A stretch of 64,000 bases of DNA from a virus (IMGVR_UViG_3300047388_000429:1-64000), one strand, 5' to 3'. Positions 1 through 7,178 are shown, counted from the first letter of the stretch. The notes: a model not told the origin generated them from the sequence alone. A program made the numbers and translations.

Positions 1-215
1 CCTCCAGCGGAAATTACGCCAAGCAGGCCTCCAGCGGCGACAACGCCCAGCAGGCCTCCAGCGGAAATTACGCCAAGCAGGCCTCCAGCGGCTACAACGC
101 CCAGCAGGCCTCCAGCGGAAATTACGCCAAGCAGGCCTCCAGCGGCGACAACGCCCAGCAGGCCTCCAGCGGAAATTACGCCAAGCAGGCCTCCAGCGGC
201 TACAACGCCCAGCAG
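1..215 (+). repeat. 27-bp tandem repeat inside a coding region, 108-bp higher-order unit
   Basis: Eight 27-bp units (the first lacks one base at the window edge) encode nine-residue repeats of the forms ASSGNYAKQ, ASSGDNAQQ and ASSGYNAQQ. The order NYAKQ, DNAQQ, NYAKQ, YNAQQ occurs twice with identical bases, so a 108-bp block has been duplicated recently. All units are in frame with the gene that ends at 428. Confidence 0.95.
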
Positions 216-428
216 GAAATCACGGGTGATTTCGGGATTCTCTCCTCCGTACACGCGCGTGGAAAATTCAGGGGAAAAAAAGGCACGCTCGTTTCTCTCG
301 TATTATATAAAGATGATGAAATAACCCCAGTAAAATTCGTGACCGGCATTATTGGTAAAAAAGGACTGAAAGAAAATGTTTGGTATGGCCTTGATGCGAA
401 AGGGAAGTTTGTAGAGGTGTCAATATGA
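3..428 (+). CDS. repeat protein, DUF7666-like (5' end missing)
   Basis: The reading frame is open at the left edge and ends at a TGA at 426-428. Residues 1-71 are nine-residue ASSG repeats. The non-repeat tail contains GKKGTLVSLVLY and a final VWYGLDAKGKFVEV, which resembles the C-terminus of phage DUF7666 proteins that carry similar A-S-x-x-G repeats. The function of that family is unknown. The stop overlaps the next start as ATGA, so the two genes are probably translated together. Confidence 0.7.
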   Translation, partial: SSGNYAKQASSGDNAQQASSGNYAKQASSGYNAQQASSGNYAKQASSGDNAQQASSGNYAKQASSGYNAQQEITGDFGILSSVHARGKFRGKKGTLVSLVLYKDDEITPVKFVTGIIGKKGLKENVWYGLDAKGKFVEVSI

Positions 429-793
429 GCCGCTCAATCTTCGTATTTGGATCTAACTTGGCAGGAAAACATGGCGGTGGATCAGCGGCCCACGCTCACG
501 ATGAACACGGTGCAGAATGGGGTGCGGGTGTTGGACTTACTGGAAACAGTTATGCCATACCCACGCTCAGCACTAATCTCGAAAGGCTGCCGCTGAATAT
601 AATCAGCGAATACGTGGATGCTTTTATCGCATTCGCATTTCACCGTCCAGACTGGAAATTTAACGTTGTCGCCATAGGCTGCGGTATTGCTGGTTTTACG
701 CCGGAAGATATCGCGCCGATGTTCGCCGATGCGCCGGATAATTGTTCATTACCTCCGGAATTTATTAAAGTTTTGGAGGAAAAGCATGAATAA
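425..793 (+). CDS. A1S_2505-family phage non-structural protein
   Basis: This 122-residue protein opens with IFVFGSNLAGKHGGGSA and contains GVGLTGNSYAIPT and IGCGIAGF. These are the three conserved blocks of a small protein family found in many phages and annotated as A1S_2505-like non-structural. The glycine-rich blocks suggest a nucleotide- or sugar-phosphate-binding fold, which is inference. It overlaps its upstream neighbour by four bases and the next gene by eight. Confidence 0.7.
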   Translation: MSRSIFVFGSNLAGKHGGGSAAHAHDEHGAEWGAGVGLTGNSYAIPTLSTNLERLPLNIISEYVDAFIAFAFHRPDWKFNVVAIGCGIAGFTPEDIAPMFADAPDNCSLPPEFIKVLEEKHE

Positions 794-908
794 GAATGGA
801 CGCCCAAAATTGCCTTATAAGACAACTGTCATGCGGATCCCGAATCCGCTGATTCCGAAAATCAATAAAATGGTCGACAAATTGAAAAAATCACAGAGGA
901 AATCATGA
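786..908 (+). CDS. small basic protein, possible DNA-binding
   Basis: A 40-residue protein starting at the ATG at 786, just after a GGAGGAAAAGC ribosome site. The sequence NGRPKLPYKTTVMRIPNPL resembles small phage proteins whose strand T-x-V-x-R-I-P is followed by a helix (ribbon-helix-helix-like). It overlaps the NYN gene as ATGA. Its function is not known. Confidence 0.5.
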   Translation: MNKNGRPKLPYKTTVMRIPNPLIPKINKMVDKLKKSQRKS

Positions 909-1441
909 AATTAGCTGCTTTTATCGACGGACCAAATTTTTATGCAACCGGCAAAGCGCTGGGAATCCAGATGGATTTCAAACGCCTGCTCTCTTGGCTC
1001 CGCGCGGACGGCGATCAACTGATCAGAGCATTTTATTATACAGCGATCTTGGATACCAAAGAAGTGGATCCGATCCGGCCCCTCATAGATTATCTGGATT
1101 ACAACGGATATGCGGTGGTCAAAAAATTCGCAAAAGAATTTGAAGTCGACGGCCACCGGAAGATCAAAGGCAACATGGACATCGAGCTGGCCATCGACAT
1201 GATGGAGATCGCGGACAAGGTCGACCATATTGTTCTGTTCTCCGGCGACGGTGATTTCCGCCGTCTAGTCGAGGCCGTCCAGCGCAAAGGCGTGACCGTC
1301 ACGGTCGTCAGCTCCCTCCAGAGCACCCCCGCGATGATCGCCGATGAACTGCGTCGCCAAGCTGATCTTTTTGTAGAACTTTCGGATATCGTTCAACATG
1401 TCCAGAAATCAGAACCGTCGATCGCGAGAGTCGTGCGATGA
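905..1441 (+). CDS. NYN/LabA-like (DUF88) PIN-fold protein, putative RNase
   Basis: 178 residues with the NYN hallmarks: FIDGPNFY at residues 6-13, KGNMDIELAIDMM near 95, FSGDGDFRRLVE near 113 and a final GVTVTVVSS strand. The conserved aspartates in these motifs form the metal site of PIN-fold ribonucleases of the LabA/DUF88 family. The substrate is unknown. It overlaps genes on both sides by four bases. Confidence 0.8.
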   Translation: MKLAAFIDGPNFYATGKALGIQMDFKRLLSWLRADGDQLIRAFYYTAILDTKEVDPIRPLIDYLDYNGYAVVKKFAKEFEVDGHRKIKGNMDIELAIDMMEIADKVDHIVLFSGDGDFRRLVEAVQRKGVTVTVVSSLQSTPAMIADELRRQADLFVELSDIVQHVQKSEPSIARVVR

Positions 1442-1851
1442 AAGCGTTATCAATCCAGCAGCCGTGGGCCTGGTTAATCGTCAACGGCCACAAGTCGATC
1501 GAAAATAGAAAATGGGACACGCGATTCCGCGGGACGTTCCTCGTCCACACCGGAAAAAAAGTTGATAAAGAGGCATATTACTGGCTTGAAGAATGTATGC
1601 CAGAAATTTATGCAAAAACACCCTTTGCGGATGAGATACAGGTCGGCGGCATCGTTGGACAGTCCCGCCTCATAAACACCGTTCAAGAAAAAGACAGGCA
1701 CCTTTTAACTGAGCGCGACAAGCCGTGGTTTTTTGGGAAATTAGGATTCGTGCTTGATAATTCAAAGCCGCTGCCTTTCACACCTTACAAAGGGCAGCTT
1801 GGGTTTTTCGATATCAACTATAACGATTATCGGAAAGAAGACGGATGCTAA
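1438..1851 (+). CDS. ASCH-domain protein
   Basis: 137 residues starting KALSIQQPWAWLIVNG and followed by SIENRKWDTRFRGTFLVHTGKK, the canonical start of phage ASCH proteins (a PUA-like, probably RNA-binding fold). GGIVGQSRL and WFFGKLGFVLDN follow in the expected order. Family members are thought to act in RNA-linked regulation; a specific role cannot be deduced. It overlaps the methylase start by seven bases. Confidence 0.8.
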   Translation: MKALSIQQPWAWLIVNGHKSIENRKWDTRFRGTFLVHTGKKVDKEAYYWLEECMPEIYAKTPFADEIQVGGIVGQSRLINTVQEKDRHLLTERDKPWFFGKLGFVLDNSKPLPFTPYKGQLGFFDINYNDYRKEDGC

Positions 1852-2672
1852 ATCATCTCGATCTATTTTCCGGTATCGGCGGAATTTCTCTGGGCTTTGA
1901 ACGCACGGGAGGAATAAAGACCGTCGGTTTCTGCGAGATCGATACGTTCTGCCAGAGCGTCCTTAAAAAACACTGGCCGGATGTCCCCATTTATAACGAC
2001 GTAAGGAGATTTGAACATGACGGAGCAATTGACGTTATTACCGGAGGATATCCTTGCCAAGGTGAGTCTCTTGCCGGCGAGCGACAAGGCGCGGGAGATG
2101 ACCGCTGGCTCTGGCCGGAAATGTTTAATTGCGTCAAAAAGTTCCGGCCCTCTTGGGTCGTTGGAGAAAATGTTTTTGGCCACATCAGCATGGGCCTCGA
2201 CACTGTGCTTTCTGACTTGGAGAGCTGGCGTTACACCTGCAGGGCGTTTGTACTTCCAGCTCTATCCGTCGATGCAAGACACCGACGAGACAGGGTCATC
2301 GTTGTGGCCCACAGCGAGCGCCCGCGATTGGAAAGATACTCCTGGCATGGCGCAGGAGGGGACAAATCCGGACGGATCGAAGAGGAAACGCACCGATCAA
2401 CTGGCGCGCAAGGTCTACGCGCGGATGTTCCCGACCCCAAAATCGAGTCCTTCGGGGCCGGATTTTGCAAGGATGGAGCGGGATGGATCTGGCGGGGACG
2501 ATCTAGCGACGGCGATCGCCCGCGAGGACTCTGGCCCTCTGAATCCGGAATTCGTCGAGTGGCTAATGGGATACCCCATCGGATGGACAGACTTAAATCC
2601 CTCGGAAACTCCGTAGTCCCGCAATTATTTGAAATGGTCGGGCACGCGATCATCGCCGCGGAGGCCGCATGA
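1845..2672 (+). CDS. dcm: DNA (cytosine-5) methyltransferase
   Basis: 275 residues with the C5-methylase motifs in order: motif I DLFSGIGGISLGF (residues 6-18), motif IV GGYPCQGESLAG with the catalytic Cys, motif VI VVGENV, motif VIII RHRRDRV and motif X SLGNSVVPQ near the C-terminus. It transfers methyl from SAM to C5 of cytosine; the recognition site cannot be read. The target-recognition segment between motifs VIII and X is short and its DNA also encodes another protein in the +1 frame. It probably protects phage DNA from host restriction. Confidence 0.92.
   Translation: MLNHLDLFSGIGGISLGFERTGGIKTVGFCEIDTFCQSVLKKHWPDVPIYNDVRRFEHDGAIDVITGGYPCQGESLAGERQGAGDDRWLWPEMFNCVKKFRPSWVVGENVFGHISMGLDTVLSDLESWRYTCRAFVLPALSVDARHRRDRVIVVAHSERPRLERYSWHGAGGDKSGRIEEETHRSTGAQGLRADVPDPKIESFGAGFCKDGAGWIWRGRSSDGDRPRGLWPSESGIRRVANGIPHRMDRLKSLGNSVVPQLFEMVGHAIIAAEAA
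2017..2616 (+). CDS. overprinted phage protein nested inside the methylase gene
   Basis: A 199-residue frame lies wholly inside the cytosine methylase, in its +1 frame. The ATG at 2017 has a near-perfect ribosome site (GTAAGGAG, 2001-2008) eight bases upstream, although that DNA is methylase code. The product carries blocks known as a separate phage protein family: a start like MTEQLTLLPED, then LWPTASARDWKD, and near the end LNPEFVEWLMGYPIGWTDL. A chance frame would not be expected to carry conserved blocks and a ribosome site. Its function is unknown; association with the methylase is inference. Confidence 0.75.
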   Translation: MTEQLTLLPEDILAKVSLLPASDKAREMTAGSGRKCLIASKSSGPLGSLEKMFLATSAWASTLCFLTWRAGVTPAGRLYFQLYPSMQDTDETGSSLWPTASARDWKDTPGMAQEGTNPDGSKRKRTDQLARKVYARMFPTPKSSPSGPDFARMERDGSGGDDLATAIAREDSGPLNPEFVEWLMGYPIGWTDLNPSETP

Positions 2673-2959
2673 CCGCTGAGTTCATAAAATTTCTGACCGA
2701 AGATTGCCTATACAAGGATGCGAGGATCATCGGGGATCGTTATTTTGCAATTTACCCCCTGCTGTTCACGCACGCGATTATAACCGGCCGCGTCGGCGAC
2801 AGGTTCAGTTATGAAGACCGCTGGTGCTATCATACCTATGCGGCCGCAAAGATCGCCCTAGACGCTTGGAATGGCGAAGGCGAGCCAGAAGGATGGCACC
2901 GGCATCCTGATACCGGCCGCCGCCGAGATGAGAACGGCAGGGAATATATCAATCCATGA
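2669..2959 (+). CDS. conserved phage protein of unknown function
   Basis: 96 residues, with DRWCYHTYAAAKIALDAW followed by GEGEPEGWHRHPDTGRRR. This tail is common in small phage proteins next to methylase genes, but no function is established. It overlaps the methylase stop as ATGA and ends the first operon, since a new promoter follows at 2962. Confidence 0.65.
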   Translation: MTAEFIKFLTEDCLYKDARIIGDRYFAIYPLLFTHAIITGRVGDRFSYEDRWCYHTYAAAKIALDAWNGEGEPEGWHRHPDTGRRRDENGREYINP

Positions 2960-2961
2960 TC

Positions 2962-2989
2962 TTGACGATTTATAAAAACGCTCTATTAT
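2962..2989 (+). promoter_or_regulatory. sigma70-type promoter
   Basis: TTGACG (2962-2967), a 16-bp spacer and TATTAT (2984-2989): five of six matches in each box. It lies just past the end of the preceding gene, and its transcript would begin at about 2996, where the structured leader starts. Confidence 0.6.
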
Positions 2990-2995
2990 ATTTTT

Positions 2996-3072
2996 AACTG
3001 GTGGGCCTCGAAATCCCGTAAGTCTGAAACAGCCCCTCGGCTGTGGATGAGCCAGTTTTTAAAAACCGAGGG
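2996..3072 (+). ncRNA. structured 5' leader with possible ribosome-site sequestration
   Basis: The leader of the gene at 3079 can fold as a three-way junction: AACTGG (2996-3001) with CCAGTT (3052-3057), a GGG/CCC arm, and CAGCC/GGCTG (3030-3034/3039-3043) with loop CCTC. The segment CCTCGG (3035-3040) is complementary to CCGAGG (3066-3071), which contains the ribosome site. The T-run after 3056 also makes a weak terminator possible. It does not match a riboswitch class that I recognise. Confidence 0.45.
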
Positions 3073-3078
3073 AAAATC

Positions 3079-3720
3079 ATGAAGAAAAAACCAATAGCTA
3101 TCGGAGATCGTTTTGGGAAGTTAACCGTTACGGGATTTTCGCATGCAGATCAAAAAAGATTTTGGTTTTGCGTGTGTGATTGTGGCAAAGAAATTTTATC
3201 ACATACTGGAGCTTTGAATTCAGGCAATCCAAAAAGCTGCGGATGTGGCCAAAGAGAGTCAGCCAAAAGAATCTGTATTTCAAGAACAACGCATGGAATG
3301 ACCGGCCAGAGATTATATGATATTTGGCGCACAATGAAAGCGCGTTGCTATAATGAAAAATCTATCAGTTTCCCTGCGTATGGGGGTAAAGGAATAATCG
3401 TTTGTGACGAATGGCATGAATTTATACCCTTTAGAGATTGGGCATTGAGCCACGGATATGCCGACAATCTTTGTATCGATAGAAAAAATAGTAAAAAAAA
3501 TTACTGTCCTGAAAATTGTCGATGGATCACGGGATCAGATAATTCAAAACTTGCAAACTCAAAACCCTTTGCTGCGTTCGGAAAGACTCAATCAATGGCA
3601 GATTGGGCGAGAGAATATAAGATCGGAGCCACAACAGTTTTAAACAGACTAAAATCTGGATGGAAGATTGAAGATGCACTGACGATAAAACCAGATCATC
3701 GGAATAAAAAACCCGCATGA
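3079..3720 (+). CDS. putative homing-endonuclease-like protein with N-terminal zinc ribbon
   Basis: The start chosen is ATG 3079, behind GAGGGA, and gives 213 residues. The first half has GKLTVTGF and a CxCxCG...KSCGCG zinc ribbon. The second half has RLYDIWRTMKARCYN, YGGKGIIVCDEW and LCIDRKNSKKNYCPENCRW, the pattern of a widespread phage family related to HNH enzymes in which N-x-x-N-C-R-W ends the active region. It probably binds or nicks DNA; catalysis is not proven. The gene has its own promoter and is AT-rich compared with its neighbours, as expected of a mobile gene. Confidence 0.6.
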   Translation: MKKKPIAIGDRFGKLTVTGFSHADQKRFWFCVCDCGKEILSHTGALNSGNPKSCGCGQRESAKRICISRTTHGMTGQRLYDIWRTMKARCYNEKSISFPAYGGKGIIVCDEWHEFIPFRDWALSHGYADNLCIDRKNSKKNYCPENCRWITGSDNSKLANSKPFAAFGKTQSMADWAREYKIGATTVLNRLKSGWKIEDALTIKPDHRNKKPA

Positions 3721-5141
3721 TTCATCTTCGCCCATACCAGGATGCAGCCGTTGAAAAAATCAAAGATGCGTATCGTCGGAAAAAACGGCGCGTTGTTTAT
3801 GTTCTTCCCTGCGGTGGAGGCAAAACTATCGTTTTCACTGTCATCGGACAAGGCGCGTCAAGAAAACAAAAACGAGTTACGGCAGCTGCGCATCGCCGTG
3901 AATTGATCAAACAAATTTCAAACAAGCTCACTGCGTTTGATGTTGATCACGGCATCATAAAATCAGGATATCCAGAAGAGTACGAAAAAAATATTCAGGT
4001 CGCCAGCATCCAGACTCTTTATCAGCGTGAAGATGTCCCTGCGCCGAATATGTTCATCTATGATGAGTGCCACCATTCCATCAGCCCAAGCGCTCAGGAA
4101 ATCCTTGCCCGATATCCTGACGCCATTCTGCTGGGGGTAACGGCCAGCCCGATTGATCTGGGAAAATTTTATGATGAAATGATAGTCGGCCCCAGCGTCA
4201 GAGAATTGATCGATGATGGATATCTTGTTCCATATCGTGTTTTTGCCCCCGCCCCCGTTGCAGTGCTGCGTGGCGTAGATTACGACAATTTAGATCAGGT
4301 TGAAACGGCTATGAATAAACGAGTGGTGACAGGCAACGCCATTGACCATTATAAACGCATAGCGGATGCCCTCCCAGCTATTGTCTATACTGTGCGCATC
4401 AAACACACCTTGGAAGTCGCAGAGCAGTTCCAGCAGGCCGGATATGGCTTTTTTGCCGTAGATGGGACGATGAAGGAAGGGCAACGGAAGGAAATATTCG
4501 ATAATTATAATTCTGGAAAGATACAGGGGATTGTTAGTTGCGATATTGTTAACGAAGGAACCGACCTTCCGCGCGCCACCGTCGGCATCCAGCTTCGCCC
4601 ATATCGTTCCCAGATTTTAGCCATTCAGCAGCCAGGGCGTTTATCAAGACCATTTTATGCCGATGGCATGCCTCTTGATACTGCAGAACAACGGCGGGCG
4701 GCAATCGCATCAAGCGTGAAGCCATGTTCCTATCTTCTGGACTGCGTGGATAACGTCAGCATCTTCGGACTGCCAGATGATCTGATCGAATGGTCATTGA
4801 CCATGCCACCCAAAAACCTGTCTCGCCAAGGGCAATCTGGGATCATGCAATGCAAGCAATGTGATGCAGTTTTTCCACCCGCACAAAAGTGTCCGTATTG
4901 CGGATACGATCCGCCGGTGCAAGAACGAAAGTTGAAATATACAGAAGGTGAACTTGTCGAGATGACTCGCGCTGCAGTCGCTGAAAGAAAAAAAGCTGCG
5001 GAAGATGAACGCTTGCGATTGAGGAGGGAAATTGGAATGGCGAAAACAATGGCTGATCTCGTTGCTATCGAAAAACAACGAGGTTATAAAAAGGGATGGG
5101 CGGCAATGACTTATGCGGCGAAGAAGAGAAAGAAAAAGTAA
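3717..5141 (+). CDS. SF2 DEAD/DEAH-type helicase with C-terminal zinc ribbon
   Basis: 474 residues. The motifs run: LRPYQDAAVEKI (Q-like), PCGGGKT (Walker A, residues ~31-37), AAHRRELIKQ (Ia), IYDECHH (motif II), LLGVTASP (III), then helicase-C motifs including GIVSCDIVNEGTDLP and QQPGRLSR (VI). A CxxC...CPYCGY ribbon follows near residue 380, then a basic helical tail. It is an ATP-driven helicase or translocase of the UvrB/RecG-like branch used by phages in replication or repair. It overlaps the flanking genes at both ends. Confidence 0.88.
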   Translation: MIHLRPYQDAAVEKIKDAYRRKKRRVVYVLPCGGGKTIVFTVIGQGASRKQKRVTAAAHRRELIKQISNKLTAFDVDHGIIKSGYPEEYEKNIQVASIQTLYQREDVPAPNMFIYDECHHSISPSAQEILARYPDAILLGVTASPIDLGKFYDEMIVGPSVRELIDDGYLVPYRVFAPAPVAVLRGVDYDNLDQVETAMNKRVVTGNAIDHYKRIADALPAIVYTVRIKHTLEVAEQFQQAGYGFFAVDGTMKEGQRKEIFDNYNSGKIQGIVSCDIVNEGTDLPRATVGIQLRPYRSQILAIQQPGRLSRPFYADGMPLDTAEQRRAAIASSVKPCSYLLDCVDNVSIFGLPDDLIEWSLTMPPKNLSRQGQSGIMQCKQCDAVFPPAQKCPYCGYDPPVQERKLKYTEGELVEMTRAAVAERKKAAEDERLRLRREIGMAKTMADLVAIEKQRGYKKGWAAMTYAAKKRKKK

Positions 5142-5494
5142 TGGGCAAAAAAGAAAATCTAGTCAGCGATTCTGTGCGTCTCGCCGCATGGGAAAAACGC
5201 AGAGCAAAGCTTTGGAGAAACAATGTTGGATATGATGATCGCATTCATCTGCATTATGGCCTTAAAAAAGGCAGCGCTGATTGGATAGGATATGCACCAG
5301 TGGTTATTACACCTGACATGGTGGGGAAGAGAATATGCGTTTTTTTGAGCGTAGAAACTAAAGCCACGACTCGTCCATCAAAAGAACAATGGGACTGGAA
5401 AGACAATATTGTTCAGGATGGCGGTATTGCTGTTATAGCGCGAAAACCAGAAGATATTCCAGACCCGCAAAAATGGGAATTTCCGAAGCCATGA
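5141..5494 (+). CDS. VRR-NUC-like nuclease
   Basis: 117 residues from ATG 5141, which shares a base with the helicase stop (TAATG). LWRNNVG is followed by GSADWIGYAPVVIT, FLSVETKATTRPSKEQ and IVQDGGIAVIARKPED. This is the D...E-x-K layout of the VRR-NUC branch of PD-(D/E)XK nucleases, seen in phage structure-specific or Holliday-junction-type nucleases. Position directly after a helicase supports a joint DNA-processing role. Confidence 0.75.
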   Translation: MGKKENLVSDSVRLAAWEKRRAKLWRNNVGYDDRIHLHYGLKKGSADWIGYAPVVITPDMVGKRICVFLSVETKATTRPSKEQWDWKDNIVQDGGIAVIARKPEDIPDPQKWEFPKP

Positions 5495-6066
5495 CAATTT
5501 TCAGCAACCACGATATCATACATGCAATACAATTTGCTGAAGAAGCTCACCGCGATCAGAAAAGAAAATATTCAAATGAGCCCTATTTGATCCACCTTCT
5601 ATCGGTCGCAAAAATGGTGTCCTGCGCGACCTTAGATAAGGCACTCGAGCTCCAGCGCGAGGAAATAATTATCGCGGCGATTCTCCATGACGTCGTCGAG
5701 GACACCAATGTGACATCCGAAGATATTGGTCTGGCTTTTGGATCAAGTATCTGTCGCATCGTTCAGGAACTCACGGATCCTCCGCTGGTCGCCGGAAATC
5801 GTGAGAAGAGAAAAGGCTTGTCACGGGAACGCCTGCGCCTGTCCTGCCATGCGACGAAGATCATCAAGTGCGCGGACATCATCGATAATGTTCACAGCAT
5901 TGTCGCCTGCGACCCGAAGTTCGCGAAGGTGTTTCTCGAAGAAATTGGAATGCTGATCCCGCTCTTGGAGACCCCGAGATCAAGCCTTCACCGAGAACTC
6001 GTTGAATTGTATGCGACATCGATTCCACGCACGACCGACGCCGCAGAGGGCAAAAACGTCCGTTGA
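5491..6066 (+). CDS. HD-domain (p)ppGpp hydrolase-like protein (MESH1/SpoT-like)
   Basis: 191 residues from ATG 5491 (ATGA overlap). AIQFAEEAHRDQKRKYS, PYLIHLLSVAKMV, AAILHDVVEDTNVTSEDI and TKIIKCADIIDNV are the ordered HD motifs of small hydrolases acting on (p)ppGpp. All metal ligands (H, HD, D) appear present. No synthetase or regulatory domain is seen. It could lower the host stringent response; hydrolysis of another nucleotide is possible. It is the last gene of this (+) operon. Confidence 0.78.
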   Translation: MTIFSNHDIIHAIQFAEEAHRDQKRKYSNEPYLIHLLSVAKMVSCATLDKALELQREEIIIAAILHDVVEDTNVTSEDIGLAFGSSICRIVQELTDPPLVAGNREKRKGLSRERLRLSCHATKIIKCADIIDNVHSIVACDPKFAKVFLEEIGMLIPLLETPRSSLHRELVELYATSIPRTTDAAEGKNVR

Positions 6067-6426
6067 TCATCCAACATATTTGAAGGCCCGACAGGCATCA
6101 CGACCGGCGCAATCATCACAGACGGTACGCTGCGTGCGCGGCTTATCCGTGAATTCCACGACCTTTCCACTGATCGATATCCCGTACTCGGCCATCTTCG
6201 GAATCGTTCGTGAGAGCGTTTCATGCTCGATGCCAATTGAATGGGCCAGGCGCGTCTTTGTCAGCGGTAATTCAAATCTCTCGGGGTTCAGGCTGTTTTG
6301 TTCGCAGACCTTCTTTAAATCACAGGCCAACCGCTGGGGGACGGTGAAGCGATGGAGGTTATCAATTTGAACCGTTAGCTCAAAAACTTTTTGATTTAAG
6401 TCAATAATTTGCTGCTCGAAATTCAT
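6067..6426 (-). CDS. Crp-type HTH protein without a cNMP domain
   Basis: 119 residues. A leucine-rich N-terminal helix (residues 1-30) is followed by RFTVPQRLACDLKK and LTKTRLAHSIGIEHETLSRT, which matches the winged helix of Crp/Fnr regulators, and then CDDCAGRDAC, a possible zinc site. The usual N-terminal cyclic-nucleotide domain is absent and replaced by a probable coiled coil. Its own promoter region carries a 10-bp inverted repeat over the -10 box and ribosome site, so autoregulation is likely. It converges with the HD gene, the stops being adjacent. Confidence 0.7.
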   Translation of the reverse strand: MNFEQQIIDLNQKVFELTVQIDNLHRFTVPQRLACDLKKVCEQNSLNPERFELPLTKTRLAHSIGIEHETLSRTIPKMAEYGISISGKVVEFTDKPRTQRTVCDDCAGRDACRAFKYVG

Positions 6427-6430
6427 AATA

Positions 6431-6478
6431 TATATCCTTTCGGAAAAGGATATAATAGGGTAAAAAATCCTAAGTCAA
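6431..6478 (-). promoter_or_regulatory. promoter with overlapping 10-bp inverted-repeat operator
   Basis: On the minus strand TTGACT (6478-6473) is followed after 15-17 bp by TATTAT or TTATAT (6457-6450). The perfect inverted repeat TATATCCTTT / AAAGGATATA (6431-6440 and 6445-6454) covers the -10 box, the expected start site and the AAAGGA ribosome site of the Crp-type gene. It can act as a DNA operator or as an RNA hairpin hiding the ribosome site. Confidence 0.6.
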
Positions 6479-6492
6479 ATACCCATTCGGGC

Positions 6493-6522
6493 AAAAAAAC
6501 GCCGCCGGTGTATTCGGCGGCG
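6493..6522 (-). terminator. Rho-independent terminator
   Basis: On the minus strand CGCCGCCG, a 7-base loop and CGGCGGCG are followed by seven U (6499-6493). It ends the transcript that comes from the genes at 6549-7162. Confidence 0.88.
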
Positions 6523-6548
6523 TCCTTCGCTTCGAATAATAGCGAGAA

Positions 6549-6827
6549 TTACTTTTTTAACTTCTTCGGTTTTATTTGAGTTCTCTCCATAGGAACGATG
6601 ATTTTTTTGTTCTTGAACTGAGCATTATAAAGCTTTCTCCCTTTGATGGCTAATTTGTAAAGCTTAACCTCAAGACGATGAGCTTTTAGTTGTGCAGATT
6701 GAGTCTTCTGATAGGCTCTTTGTGATTTCTGATATGCTTTATTATTTTTATCATTTGCTCCCTTCAAGAGAAGGGTTTGTTTTTGAAGCTCACGCAGGAT
6801 TTTTATTTGAGTGTTTAATCGTCTCAT
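6549..6827 (-). CDS. small basic coiled-coil protein, unknown function
   Basis: 92 residues, rich in Lys and Gln, predicted almost entirely helical, with a KAYQKSQRAYQKTQSAQLKA segment made of repeated AYQK(S/T)Q units. The lysine-rich C-terminus (KPKKLKK) suggests nucleic-acid or membrane contact. No family is recognised. A terminator follows its stop. Confidence 0.5.
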   Translation of the reverse strand: MRRLNTQIKILRELQKQTLLLKGANDKNNKAYQKSQRAYQKTQSAQLKAHRLEVKLYKLAIKGRKLYNAQFKNKKIIVPMERTQIKPKKLKK

Positions 6828-6830
6828 TAG

Positions 6831-6968
6831 TTACTTTCCTTTATTCTTGTTTCTAAACTTCCACTTATCGATGAGCCCCCGATACATTGAACCCACGATG
6901 AATCCGATTATCAGGCCCACGGCGAGTCCGGCCTCGATAAAGACCCCAACGCTGTATGTCGCGATCAT
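6831..6968 (-). CDS. 45-residue single-span membrane protein
   Basis: The N-terminal half (IEAGLAVGLIIGFIVGSMY) is one hydrophobic span, followed by a basic tail. Starts at the ATG at 6968, which overlaps the stop of the upstream membrane protein by four bases, and ends three bases before the next gene. It is too small for a family call. Confidence 0.5.
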   Translation of the reverse strand: MIATYSVGVFIEAGLAVGLIIGFIVGSMYRGLIDKWKFRNKNKGK

Positions 6969-7162
6969 ACTTCATCTATCCACTTCGAAAGTTGTGGCGC
7001 GATGTTTTTTAGCCAATGCGCGGCCGCCTGGTCATCGACGACGATCAGAACAAGACCGATGTAAATGAACGTATGTGGCGGAAAGAAGAAAGCGCCGATG
7101 ACCATTATCAGCCCCGCCCAGAAAGAAACTTCGAGCAGTTGTTTTTTAAGCCAGTTTTTCAT
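6965..7162 (-). CDS. 65-residue membrane protein
   Basis: It has one or two hydrophobic stretches (SFWAGLIMVIGAFFFPP and FIYIGLVLIVV) and a basic N-terminus. Paired by ATGA overlap with another membrane protein. A holin role is conceivable for such a pair, but it lies far from the endolysin gene, so function is left open. Confidence 0.5.
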   Translation of the reverse strand: MKNWLKKQLLEVSFWAGLIMVIGAFFFPPHTFIYIGLVLIVVDDQAAAHWLKNIAPQLSKWIDEV

Positions 7163-7178
7163 GAACCTGTCCCTTGAT

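Noticed and set aside
1-215. Possible CRISPR-like array
   Set aside because: Units are contiguous, 27 bp and in frame with a protein; there are no spacers.
6831-7162. Holin pair
   Set aside because: Two small membrane proteins, but far from the endolysin and in a regulatory operon; not enough to call holin.
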